Shown here piece by piece: positions 1 to 7,785 of a DNA stretch of 64,000 nt. Position numbers and translations under genes: made by a program. The stretch lies in NCBI GenBank assembly GCA_903875575.1, contig CAIQWJ010000072.1, positions 38,300 to 102,299 on the forward strand, in the 5' to 3' direction. The DNA is from an uncultured Acidobacteriia bacterium. GTDB lineage: Bacteria > Acidobacteriota > Terriglobia > Bryobacterales > Bryobacteraceae. Every line of letters begins with the position of its first letter. Position 1 is the stretch's first letter. Under the pieces are notes generated by a model. It worked only from the letters and a program-made list of their open reading frames with translations. It searched no databases and was not told the origin of the DNA.

Positions 1-222
1 TCGCTCTCCGCACCCTTTCCAACGAATCCCGTTGGCCGGAACTCGCCTCCCGCTACGAACATCGCCAGAATCGCGGCTACCACCAGTCCCTCGACGACCT
101 CCTGAAGCTCCAGGCCCAGCGAATCGCCCCCCCATCGCAGAAAAACGTCTTTTTGCCATGCGATCCCACCCATATCACTGAAAACAAGACGTCCCCCGAA
201 ATCTGCGACCCCAACAACACGC

Positions 223-290
223 CCGGCGAACCCATAAAATCGCCCAGTGAACCCATAATAATGGCCGGTGAACCCACCCACGAGCCGGAA
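223..290 (+). repeat. Three imperfect 21-bp tandem repeats
   Basis: GAACCCATAA or GAACCCACCC recurs at 228, 249 and 270, an exact 21-nt period. In frame 3 it encodes three seven-residue units carrying (G/S)EP(I/T). It is followed by an AACGG-rich stretch to about 320. The in-frame 7-codon period suggests it arose within a coding sequence, but this is weak evidence. Confidence 0.55.
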
Positions 291-347
291 AACGGTAAAC
301 GGAAAACGGTGAACGGTGAACAGGAGGCCTTCCAGGCCTCCGCACCA

Positions 348-376
348 TTGTTTCCGGTAGCGCTTACGTATATAAT
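348..376 (+). promoter_or_regulatory. Sigma70-type promoter of the DUF1592 gene
   Basis: TTGTTT at 348-353, a 17-nt spacer, then a consensus TATAAT at 371-376. The predicted start of transcription is about 383, only ~7 nt before the ATG at 390, and no Shine-Dalgarno sequence precedes that ATG, so the message would be nearly leaderless. Confidence 0.65.
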
Positions 377-389
377 CAACAGGGTCCAA

Positions 390-3300
390 ATGTCTCGTCC
401 CCTTTCTCAGTTCGCCCTGCGTGCCCTCACCGCCGCCCTCGCCCTTTCCGCCATCCCGGTCGCCGAACCCGCGGGCACTTCCCTCGACCGCCAGTTCACC
501 GAGGTCGTCCGCCCCTTCGTCACCCAATACTGCGTCACCTGCCACTCCGGCAACACCCCCGCAGCCCAATTCGACCTCTCCACCTACACTTCCAAAGACC
601 TGGCCGTCCGCGACCACGCCCGCTGGGCCCTTGTCATCGACAAACTCACCGCAAAGCAGATGCCCCCGGCCGGCATGCCCGCGCCCCCCGATGAAGCCCG
701 TCAAAAGGTCGTCGACTGGGTCAAAGCCATGCGCTCCGAAGAAGCCATGAAGCACGCCGGCGACCCCGGCCCCGTCCTCGCCCGCCGCCTCAGCAACGCC
801 GAATACAACTACACGATTCGCGACCTCACCGGCGTCGATATCCGCCCCACCCGCGAGTTCCCCGTCGACCCCGCCAATCAGGCCGGCTTCGACAACTCCG
901 GCGAATCCCTCACCATGTCCCCCGCCCTGCTCACCAAGTACCTGCAGGCCGCGCACGAAGTCAGCGACCACATGGTCCTCACCCCGGATGGCATCAACTT
1001 CGCCGCCACCCCCATGCTGGTGGAAACCGACAAAGACAAATACACCATCCAGCGCATCATGGATTTCTACAACAGTCAGCCCACTGACTTTGCCGATTAC
1101 TTCCGCGCCGCCTGGAAATACAAGTACCGCATCGCCCTCGGCAAGCCCACCGCCACGCTCGCGCAGATCGCCGCGGAATCGAAGCTCAGCGCGAAGTACC
1201 TGCCGCTGGTCTGGAACATCTTACAAAGCACCCCGGCCACCGCCAAAACCGACGTCGGCCCCATCGCGAAATTGCAGAAGATGTTTCAGGAGCTCCCGAA
1301 GCCGGATGCCTCCAAATCCGTTCCCTCCGCTGGCCAGTTCTCCTCCATGCGAGACTTCGTCAACCGCATCCGCCGCGACACCGGCATGCAGTACGCCGCC
1401 CCCACAGTAAAAGGTCTGCCCGGCGGCTCCGAAGCCCTGATGGACTGGAAACTCCAGCAGTTCGCCGCCCACCACCGCGAGAGCGATCCCGCCGCCCTGC
1501 GCAACGATACCGATCCACCCGCGAACGTGTTCATCCCGCGCTACCCGGGCCTCCATATGGATGGAGCCCCCCACTGGGCCGCCCTCACCAACAGGTCCCG
1601 CCAGGATGATCCGGATCTCGCCGTCCCCGCCGCCGAAAAGGCAAAGTATCAGGCCGCCTTCGCGCGCTTCGCCTCCGTCTTCCCTGACACCTTTGTGGTC
1701 TCCGAACGCGGCCGCTACTTTCCCGACAACTCGCAGGATCAGGGCCGCTTCCTCAGCGCCGGTTATCACAACGTGATGGGCTACTACCGCGATGACACCG
1801 CACTGCGCGAATTGATCCTGGACGACAAGGGCATTCACGAGATCAACAAACTCTGGGATGAATTCGATTACATCGCCGCCTGGACCGAGCGTACGTGGGT
1901 CCAGTATTACTTCAACCAGAGCGGCGAAGTCGCGGACAAAGGCGACGAAGGCGGCTCCGAACGCCCCGTCGGCCATGAAGTCACCGATACCCCCGTCATC
2001 ATGGGCCTGAAGGCCGCTTACCTGGCGAAGGCCGCGGCCGACCCGAAGCCCGATCCCAACGCCCCCGGTGCCATCACCGAACACTTCGACCGCATCAATG
2101 CCACTCTTCGCAGCCTGGAAAAGATGCACACGGATGCCGAGCCGAAACACCTCGCGGCCCTCGTGAAGTTTGCCGCCAAAGCCTACCGCCGGAATCTCAC
2201 CAAAGCCGAGAGCGACGACATCCTCGCCTACTACCACCAGTTGCGCGACAAGAGCGCCCTCTCCCATGAGGACGCCATTCGCGACTCCATCGTCGCCATC
2301 CTCATGTCGCCCGATTTCTGCTACCGCATCGACCTTTCCGATGCCAACGCGCCCGCCCGCAGCGTCGTCCAGCCCGCCTCCCTGACGACTCCTGCCGCAC
2401 CTTCCTCCTCCGCTGGCGTGCCGCTCTCCGGTTTCGCCATCGCCAGCCGTCTCAGCTACTTCCTCTGGAGCAGCATGCCGGATGCGGAACTCCTCTCGCA
2501 CGCAGCCGCGGGCGACCTCCAGAACCCTATCGTCCTTCTGGCCCAGACTAAACGCATGCTCAAGGACGCGCGCTCCAAAGGCATGGCCACCGAGTTCGGC
2601 GGCAACTGGCTCGAATTCCGCCGCTTTGAAAACCACAACGGTGTCGACCGCCAGCGCTTCCCGGACTTCACCAACGAACTCCGCGAAGCCATGTTCGAAG
2701 AGCCCGTGCGCTACCTGCATGACACCATCCAGAACGATCGCTCCGTTTACGACCTCCTGTTCGGCAACTATACGTTCGTGAATCCCGTCCTCGCCCAGCA
2801 CTATCGGCTGCCCGTCTTCAGCGATCCGAAGCCGGATCCCAATCAGTGGATCCGCGTCGACAATGCCGATATGTTCCAGCGCGGCGGCCTGATCCCCATG
2901 GCGGCCTTCCTCACGCAGAACTCGCCCGGTCTCCGCACCAGCCCCGTCAAGCGCGGCCACTGGCTGGTGAGCCGCGTGCTCGGCGAAGTCATTCCCCCGC
3001 CCCCGCCGGTCGTCCCCGAACTCCCCAACGACGAAGCGAAATCGGATCTCCCCATACGCGCGCTTCTCGCCCAGCACCGCGCCAACCCGGTCTGCGGCTC
3101 CTGCCACGCTCGTTTCGATGTGTTTGGTCTGGCTCTCGAAGGCTACGGCCCCACCGGCGAGGCGCGAAGCAAAGATCTGGGCGGACGCATGGTTGACGCC
3201 AGCGCCAACCTGCCAGGCGGCGTCGACGTCGTCGGCATCCGCGGCGTGAAGGATTACATCCGCGAGCGTCGCCTCCCCGGTTTCGTCGATGGCCTCAGCC

Positions 3301-3560
3301 GCAAGCTGCTTTCGTATGCTCTCAGCCGGTCGCTGCTGCTCTCCGATGAGCCGCTCATCTCGACAATGGAAGCGAAGCTCGCAGCCAACGGCAATCATTT
3401 CGATTCGCTGGTCGAGTCCATCGTCACCAGTTCGCAGTTCCGCAACAAGCGCCCGGCCGAGCCGATGCAGCCCGCAAAGCCCGGCACTAAAACCGCCTCC
3501 ATTTCAGCACCAAAAAATGCGAAAATGGCAGAAGCCCCACAATCAAAGAGAGGGATGTAG
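390..3560 (+). CDS. DUF1592-type exported protein with CxxCH motifs
   Basis: 1056 aa from ATG 390. The ORF track starts at 153, but the signal-peptide-like N-terminus (MSRPLSQFALRALTAALAL) and the promoter at 348-376 favour 390. A CVTCH haem-type motif lies at residues 48-52 in a cytochrome-like N-terminal segment. The remainder has the DUF1587/DUF1592/DUF1588/DUF1585 order known from planctomycete-acidobacterial proteins, with a second CxxCH (CGSCHARFD) near residue 902. Such proteins are exported and paired with DUF1552 proteins; the reaction is unknown. The next gene starts 5 nt after the stop, so the two are co-transcribed. Coding sequence is strongly C-rich at wobble positions. Confidence 0.88.
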   Translation: MSRPLSQFALRALTAALALSAIPVAEPAGTSLDRQFTEVVRPFVTQYCVTCHSGNTPAAQFDLSTYTSKDLAVRDHARWALVIDKLTAKQMPPAGMPAPPDEARQKVVDWVKAMRSEEAMKHAGDPGPVLARRLSNAEYNYTIRDLTGVDIRPTREFPVDPANQAGFDNSGESLTMSPALLTKYLQAAHEVSDHMVLTPDGINFAATPMLVETDKDKYTIQRIMDFYNSQPTDFADYFRAAWKYKYRIALGKPTATLAQIAAESKLSAKYLPLVWNILQSTPATAKTDVGPIAKLQKMFQELPKPDASKSVPSAGQFSSMRDFVNRIRRDTGMQYAAPTVKGLPGGSEALMDWKLQQFAAHHRESDPAALRNDTDPPANVFIPRYPGLHMDGAPHWAALTNRSRQDDPDLAVPAAEKAKYQAAFARFASVFPDTFVVSERGRYFPDNSQDQGRFLSAGYHNVMGYYRDDTALRELILDDKGIHEINKLWDEFDYIAAWTERTWVQYYFNQSGEVADKGDEGGSERPVGHEVTDTPVIMGLKAAYLAKAAADPKPDPNAPGAITEHFDRINATLRSLEKMHTDAEPKHLAALVKFAAKAYRRNLTKAESDDILAYYHQLRDKSALSHEDAIRDSIVAILMSPDFCYRIDLSDANAPARSVVQPASLTTPAAPSSSAGVPLSGFAIASRLSYFLWSSMPDAELLSHAAAGDLQNPIVLLAQTKRMLKDARSKGMATEFGGNWLEFRRFENHNGVDRQRFPDFTNELREAMFEEPVRYLHDTIQNDRSVYDLLFGNYTFVNPVLAQHYRLPVFSDPKPDPNQWIRVDNADMFQRGGLIPMAAFLTQNSPGLRTSPVKRGHWLVSRVLGEVIPPPPPVVPELPNDEAKSDLPIRALLAQHRANPVCGSCHARFDVFGLALEGYGPTGEARSKDLGGRMVDASANLPGGVDVVGIRGVKDYIRERRLPGFVDGLSRKLLSYALSRSLLLSDEPLISTMEAKLAANGNHFDSLVESIVTSSQFRNKRPAEPMQPAKPGTKTASISAPKNAKMAEAPQSKRGM

Positions 3561-3565
3561 ACCAA

Positions 3566-4897
3566 ATGCGCAATTCCATGAAAGCTAACTCTTCCGGCAT
3601 TTCCCGCCGCACCGTCCTCCGCGGCGCTGGTGTCACCATGGCCCTGCCGTGGCTCGAATCCCTCCACGCGCTGGCCGATACCCCGCCCGCCTCCGCCTTC
3701 CCCAAGCGCTTCGGCGTGCTCTTCATGGGCAACGGCATCAATGAGAACCACTGGAGCGCCACCGGTCAGGGTGCCGACATGGTCCTCAGCAAGACCCTCT
3801 CTTCCCTCGAACCGATCAAGCACAAGATCAACGTAATCGAAGGCCTCTTCAACAAGGAGGCCACCGGCAAAGGCATCCACCCCGCCATGACCGGCGGACT
3901 GCTCTCCGGCGCGCACATCCAGAAGGGTGCCGTGGTCCGCTCCGGTATCTCCATCGACCAGTTGATCGCCGCCCACGTGGGCGACGCCACCCCGCAATCG
4001 AGCGTCGTGCTCGCCTGCGAAGCCCCCATGACGGGCTACCACGAAACCAACTACTCGCTCGCCTACAGTTCCCACATCTCCTGGCAGACGCCCGATTCGC
4101 CGGTGCCCGTGGAACTCTACCCCTCGCTGGCCTTCGATAGCCTGTTCGACAATCGCGGCAGCATGCGCAACCAGAGCATTCTCGACCGCATCAGCGGTCG
4201 CGCCGCCGCCCTCAGCAAACAGATCAGCGCCACCGACAAATCCAAGCTCGACGAATACCTCTCCAGCGTGCGCGAAGTCGAAAAGCGCGTGGAAGCCATG
4301 CGCAAGACCAAGGACACCGCCGAAGACGCCGCAAAGGGCCAGAACAAGCCCCTCGTCGCCATGGAGCGCCCGGCCAATGGCCTGCCAGACGACCTTCGCG
4401 AACACGCCCGTCTGATGTGCGACATCATCGCCATCGCCTTCCAGACCGACAAAACCCGCGTCGCCACGCTCCTCCAGGCCCGCGATCTTTCGGCGCTCTA
4501 CTACCCGTTCCTCGATGTGAAAGACGGCCACCACGGCGAATCGCACAGCAACAATTCCGATGGTTACGAGCGCATCGCCAACTTCCATTTGAGCCAGTTG
4601 GCCTATCTCGCGAAGAAACTCGACGCCATGCCGGAAGGCGATGGCACGGTGCTGGACCACTCGTGTCTGATGTTCCTTTCGAACATGTACATCGGCCGCA
4701 AGCACGATAACAGCAAACTGCCCGTCGTACTTGCCGGCGGTCTGGGCGGAACCCTCAAAACGGGCCGCACCTTCGACTTCTACAAGGCTGGCGACGAGAA
4801 CCGCAGGATGTGCAGCCTGTACCTGTCCCTGATGGACCGCATGGACATCAAGCTGGACCAGTTCGGCGACGCCACAGAACGCCTGAAAGACCTCTGA
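3566..4897 (+). CDS. DUF1552 domain protein, Tat-exported
   Basis: 443 aa. The N-terminus has a twin-arginine signal (GISRRTVLRGAGVTMALPW), so it should be exported folded, probably with a cofactor or metal. The rest matches the DUF1552 family in length and typical phrases (GNGINENHW near residue 54, HHGESHSNN in the C-terminal half). It follows the DUF1592 gene by 5 nt; GAGAGG lies about 10 nt before the ATG. A second in-frame ATG at 3578 is possible. DUF1592 and DUF1552 genes are a conserved pair, suggesting one periplasmic enzyme or electron-transfer complex, but the substrate is unknown. Confidence 0.88.
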   Translation: MRNSMKANSSGISRRTVLRGAGVTMALPWLESLHALADTPPASAFPKRFGVLFMGNGINENHWSATGQGADMVLSKTLSSLEPIKHKINVIEGLFNKEATGKGIHPAMTGGLLSGAHIQKGAVVRSGISIDQLIAAHVGDATPQSSVVLACEAPMTGYHETNYSLAYSSHISWQTPDSPVPVELYPSLAFDSLFDNRGSMRNQSILDRISGRAAALSKQISATDKSKLDEYLSSVREVEKRVEAMRKTKDTAEDAAKGQNKPLVAMERPANGLPDDLREHARLMCDIIAIAFQTDKTRVATLLQARDLSALYYPFLDVKDGHHGESHSNNSDGYERIANFHLSQLAYLAKKLDAMPEGDGTVLDHSCLMFLSNMYIGRKHDNSKLPVVLAGGLGGTLKTGRTFDFYKAGDENRRMCSLYLSLMDRMDIKLDQFGDATERLKDL

Positions 4898-4933
4898 GGC
4901 AACGCTTTACAACTATAAGCAATGCCCTGGAGA

Positions 4934-4953
4934 GCCGCGACCGCGAGGGAGCG
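4934..4953. repeat. Dispersed intergenic repeat, copy A
   Basis: GCCGCGACCGCGAGGGAGCG lies between the DUF1552 gene and rplY. Another copy at 61745-61764 matches at 17 of 20 positions, also intergenic. This suggests a short REP-like family; its function is not visible from the sequence. Confidence 0.5.
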
Positions 4954-5108
4954 AGGTAGAGAACACCGATGCCGATAGCTGCCCGCTGCCGCATGCTAAT
5001 ATAAGTACTTCCGTAACCGGAACACGCGGCTGCCTCACGGCGTCGCACGCAACCCACGACTCGGACCAGTACCCGAAACGGACTTGCGGAATTTAAGGAG
5101 ATCATAAG

Positions 5109-5792
5109 TTGAGACTAGATACAATCGTCGCGGCCCAGCCACGTGCCAGCCGCGGCAAAAATGAAGCGCGTCGTACGCGCGTTGCCGGCCTCATTCCCGC
5201 CGTCGTCTATGGGGCTTTCAAAGATCCTCAGGCCGTCAGCGTCAACCCGAAAGACATTTTGAGAATCATCCGTGGCAAGTCCGGCCACAATGCCATCTTT
5301 GACGTCGAAATCGCCGGTGTCGAACGCACCCCCGTCATCGTTGCCGATGAGCAGTACGATCCGGTCAAGGACACCCTCATCCACATCGACCTCAAGCGCA
5401 TCGATCTCACCCGCAAACTCCGCGTCTCCATCCCGGTCCACACCACCGGTGAAGCGAAGGGCGTGAAGCAGCAGGGCGGCGTCCTCGACGTCGTGACCCG
5501 CTCGGTCGAAATCGAATGTATCCCGGACGATATTCCGAACCAGTTCGATGTCGATGTCACCGAACTCATGATCGGCTCCACCATCCGCGTCAGCGACCTG
5601 CCCGTCGCGTCGGGCGTTCGTATTCTGACCGCGCCGGAAGCCGTCATTGCTCACGTGGTTGGTATCAAGGAAGAAGCTGCCGCCGCTCCTGCTGAAGGCG
5701 CTGCCGCCGCTGAGCCCGAAGTAGCCGCCAAGAAGGGCAAGAAGGAAGACGAAGCGGCTGCACCGGCTGCTGACAAGGGCAAGAAAAAGTAA
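5109..5792 (+). CDS. rplY: 50S ribosomal protein bL25, CTC form
   Basis: 227 aa from a TTG start at 5109; AAGGAG at 5095-5100 gives an 8-nt spacing that fixes the start. The N-terminal ~95 residues are the 5S-rRNA-binding bL25 domain, followed by the CTC beta-barrel domain and an Ala/Lys/Glu-rich tail of ~45 residues. Length is normal for the long CTC class. It is the first gene of a translation operon: pth follows after 6 nt. The usual upstream partner prs is not present here. Confidence 0.95.
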   Translation: MRLDTIVAAQPRASRGKNEARRTRVAGLIPAVVYGAFKDPQAVSVNPKDILRIIRGKSGHNAIFDVEIAGVERTPVIVADEQYDPVKDTLIHIDLKRIDLTRKLRVSIPVHTTGEAKGVKQQGGVLDVVTRSVEIECIPDDIPNQFDVDVTELMIGSTIRVSDLPVASGVRILTAPEAVIAHVVGIKEEAAAAPAEGAAAAEPEVAAKKGKKEDEAAAPAADKGKKK

Positions 5793-5798
5793 GCTCTT

Positions 5799-6407
5799 AT
5801 GTTCCTGGTGGCCGGCCTCGGTAACCCCGGCGAGAAGTACGCTGCGACGCCGCATAACCTCGGCTTCCTCGTGGTGGACGTCCTCGCGGCGCGGCATTCG
5901 ATTCGGATGTCGCGTACCGAGTTCCAGGCCGTTATCGGCCAGGGACAGATTAGTGGTAAGCCTGTGTTGCTGGCAAAGCCTCAGACTTTTATGAATCTCA
6001 GCGGCGTCGCAGTCAAGTCGCTGGTTCAGAAGAATGAGCTGGAGCCAAAGGATCTGATACTCGTCTATGACGAGTTGGCGCTCGCCTGGGGCGGTTTGCG
6101 CGTGCGGCCCGATGGATCGGCCGCCGGGCATAACGGCGTTCAGGATGTGATCGACAAGATCGGCACACAGGAGTTTGCGAGAGTTCGGCTGGGGGTGCAC
6201 CCCGGCTATCAGCTCAGCATTCCGGGACAAACCGGAAAGGGCGCTGATTATCTGCTGTCGCGGTTTACGCGGCAGCAAACGGAAACGCTGGATGAGTTCA
6301 TCAGCTTCGCGGCCGATGCAACGGAGTCCATTATTGCCGAGGGCGTCAGTTTGTCCATGACCAGATTTAATCGTCGCGCCCCGGGCACAACAACAGAGGA
6401 TGCATGA
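5799..6407 (+). CDS. pth: Peptidyl-tRNA hydrolase
   Basis: 202 aa, normal for bacterial Pth, which cleaves the ester bond of peptidyl-tRNA released from stalled ribosomes. Family motifs are visible: [15 protein letters not shown] near the N-terminus with the catalytic His, the MNLSG segment around residue 66, and a DE(L) motif followed by [11 protein letters not shown]. It sits between rplY and rpsF; its TGA overlaps the rpsF ATG (ATGA), implying translational coupling. Confidence 0.95.
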   Translation: MFLVAGLGNPGEKYAATPHNLGFLVVDVLAARHSIRMSRTEFQAVIGQGQISGKPVLLAKPQTFMNLSGVAVKSLVQKNELEPKDLILVYDELALAWGGLRVRPDGSAAGHNGVQDVIDKIGTQEFARVRLGVHPGYQLSIPGQTGKGADYLLSRFTRQQTETLDEFISFAADATESIIAEGVSLSMTRFNRRAPGTTTEDA

Positions 6408-6931
6408 GAATCTACGAAAACCTGTTCATCGTGAAACCCGATGCAACAGAAGAAGAGATCGACAGCCTCATCGAACAGATGTCGAAAAACATCACCACCT
6501 CCGGTGGCACGGTCGATAAGGTTGAAAAATGGGGCAAGCGCCGTCTTGCTTACAAAGTGGAAAAGCAGCGTGAAGGCTATTACGTGCTGCTCACCTTCAC
6601 GGCGGATTCGCAGGCTGTTCGCGAATTCGAACGCCGTATGCGCGTGCAGGACGCCATCATTAAGTTCCTCACGGTTCGCATCGACGAAACCCTGAAGCGT
6701 ATCGAAAAGCGCAAGAAGGTTCGCGAGAAGCGCGCTCTGCGTCGTCCGAAGCCGGCGGCCGTACAGCCGTCTCTCGCCCAGCAGATGCTCGGTGGCGGTT
6801 CTGAAGAAGCTCACGCCGCACCCGGTCTCCCGGTGGTGCCCCCGGTCGCGGTTCATGCCGCTCCTGGTGCCCCTGTTCCGGAACCTGTAGCAGCCGCAGC
6901 TGAACCCGTAGCCGCAACCCCCCAGGAATAA
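6404..6931 (+). CDS. rpsF: 30S ribosomal protein bS6 with C-terminal extension
   Basis: 175 aa. Residues 1-~100 form the bS6 fold ([14 protein letters not shown] start, [18 protein letters not shown]). The typical protein ends near 95-135 aa; here a Pro/Ala/Val-rich tail of about 65 residues follows a basic linker, probably disordered. bS6 binds 16S rRNA together with bS18, encoded next. The start overlaps the pth stop by 4 nt. Confidence 0.93.
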   Translation: MRIYENLFIVKPDATEEEIDSLIEQMSKNITTSGGTVDKVEKWGKRRLAYKVEKQREGYYVLLTFTADSQAVREFERRMRVQDAIIKFLTVRIDETLKRIEKRKKVREKRALRRPKPAAVQPSLAQQMLGGGSEEAHAAPGLPVVPPVAVHAAPGAPVPEPVAAAAEPVAATPQE

Positions 6932-6946
6932 TCAGGAGATCTCATC

Positions 6947-7255
6947 ATGGCTGAACCAAATACAAGAGGTGCAAGACCGATTGCCGCGAATATGCGCCCC
7001 ACCGGTGGCGATAAAGCGGTGGCCGTAGGGCGGAAGCAGTATTTCCGCCGCAAAAAAGTGTGCCGTTTCTGTGTCGAGAAGATCGACGACATCAACTACA
7101 AAGACACCAAGATGCTCTCGGCCTTCATCGCCGAGCGTGGCAAGATTGTGCCGCGCCGCATCTCGGGCGTGTGTGCCCCGCACCAGCGCCGTCTGACCGA
7201 CGCGATTTTCAAGTCGCGCAACATCGCTCTGCTGCCCTTCGCGGCATCGGTGTAA
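6947..7255 (+). CDS. rpsR: 30S ribosomal protein bS18
   Basis: 102 aa. The core has the family pattern [28 protein letters not shown] and HQRRLTDAI; the first ~25 residues are a basic, Gly-rich extension. The CxxC pair suggests the zinc-binding form. CAGGAG lies shortly before the ATG. It is in the rpsF-rpsR-rplI block; bS18 forms a heterodimer with bS6 on the platform of the 30S subunit. Confidence 0.95.
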   Translation: MAEPNTRGARPIAANMRPTGGDKAVAVGRKQYFRRKKVCRFCVEKIDDINYKDTKMLSAFIAERGKIVPRRISGVCAPHQRRLTDAIFKSRNIALLPFAASV

Positions 7256-7270
7256 ACAGGAGAACGAACG

Positions 7271-7717
7271 ATGGATATCATTCTCAGAGAAGACGTCGAA
7301 AAGCTCGGAGTCCGCGGCCAGGTTGTTAAAGTGGCGGCGGGTTATGCCCGGAATTTCCTGTTACCCAAGCGGCTCGCCGTGGCGGCAACGGATTCCAACA
7401 AGAAGATCGTCGAGCAGGAACGCCAGGCCCACCTCCGCAAGGAAGTGGTGGCTAAGGGCGAGGCTGAAGATTTGGCTAAGCTCCTCGGCGCAACCACCAT
7501 CACGATCAAACGCAAGGCCGGCGAGAACGAACATCTGTTCGGTTCCGTCACCGCGGGCGATATTGCCGATGCGCTCGAAGCGCAGAAGTTCAATATCGAC
7601 CGGCGCAAGATCCAGCTCGAAGAAGCGATTCGTACACTCGGCGACCACAAAGTCCCGGTGAAACTGCATCGCGAAGTTACCACGGAAATCACCGTTTCCG
7701 TGGTTGCCGAAGCCTGA
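7271..7717 (+). CDS. rplI: 50S ribosomal protein bL9
   Basis: 148 aa, the standard length. The N-terminal rRNA-binding domain (MDIILREDVEKLGVRGQVVKV, GYARNFLLPK) is followed by the long connecting helix and the C-terminal domain (LFGSVTAGDIA). ACAGGAGAACG precedes the ATG. Last gene of the translation operon: a GC-rich hairpin begins 10 nt after its tandem stop codons (TGATAA). Confidence 0.96.
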   Translation: MDIILREDVEKLGVRGQVVKVAAGYARNFLLPKRLAVAATDSNKKIVEQERQAHLRKEVVAKGEAEDLAKLLGATTITIKRKAGENEHLFGSVTAGDIADALEAQKFNIDRRKIQLEEAIRTLGDHKVPVKLHREVTTEITVSVVAEA

Positions 7718-7729
7718 TAAATGCCATGA

Positions 7730-7767
7730 CTTCCCCGCGGCCATCTCAACAGACGGCCGCGGGGAAG
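7730..7767 (+). terminator. Hairpin terminator after rplI
   Basis: A perfect 13-bp stem (CTTCCCCGCGGCC paired with GGCCGCGGGGAAG) with a 12-nt loop, starting 10 nt after the rplI stops. It lacks a clear U-tract. It lies inside the N-terminus of the ORF track's 7726 ORF, which is one reason to move that gene's start downstream. Confidence 0.75.
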
Positions 7768-7785
7768 CAGGATCTCCAGGTTCCA

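Larger units (their letters stand above)
3..389 (+). other. Open frame upstream of DUF1592 gene, probable tail of an upstream hypothetical gene
   Basis: Frame 3 is open from the window edge and runs without a stop into the DUF1592 gene. The first ~45 codons look coding-like (charged and aromatic, with a RYEHRQNRGYHQSL stretch), then become low-complexity Pro/Glu-rich. A good promoter at 348-376 and a signal peptide starting at ATG 390 argue that the DUF1592 protein begins there, so the upstream frame is either the tail of another gene that has lost its stop or non-coding DNA that happens to be open. I do not recognise the family. Confidence 0.35.

Noticed and set aside
1221-3398. 725-aa minus-strand ORF
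   Set aside because: Antisense to the DUF1592 gene; Val/Gly/Ala/Glu-rich shadow composition caused by the C-rich wobble positions, with no motif or ribosome site.
3395-4705. 436-aa minus-strand ORF
   Set aside because: Shadow of the DUF1552 gene; the sense frame has a Tat signal and family motifs.
4898-5108. Riboswitch or ribosomal-protein leader before rplY
   Set aside because: No recognisable conserved fold; the stretch contains a REP-like repeat and AT-rich words such as TAATATAAG without a matching -35.
7726-7785. 20-codon N-terminal extension of the fusion protein
   Set aside because: Contains the 13-bp terminator stem of the ribosomal operon; the start at 7786 fits better.
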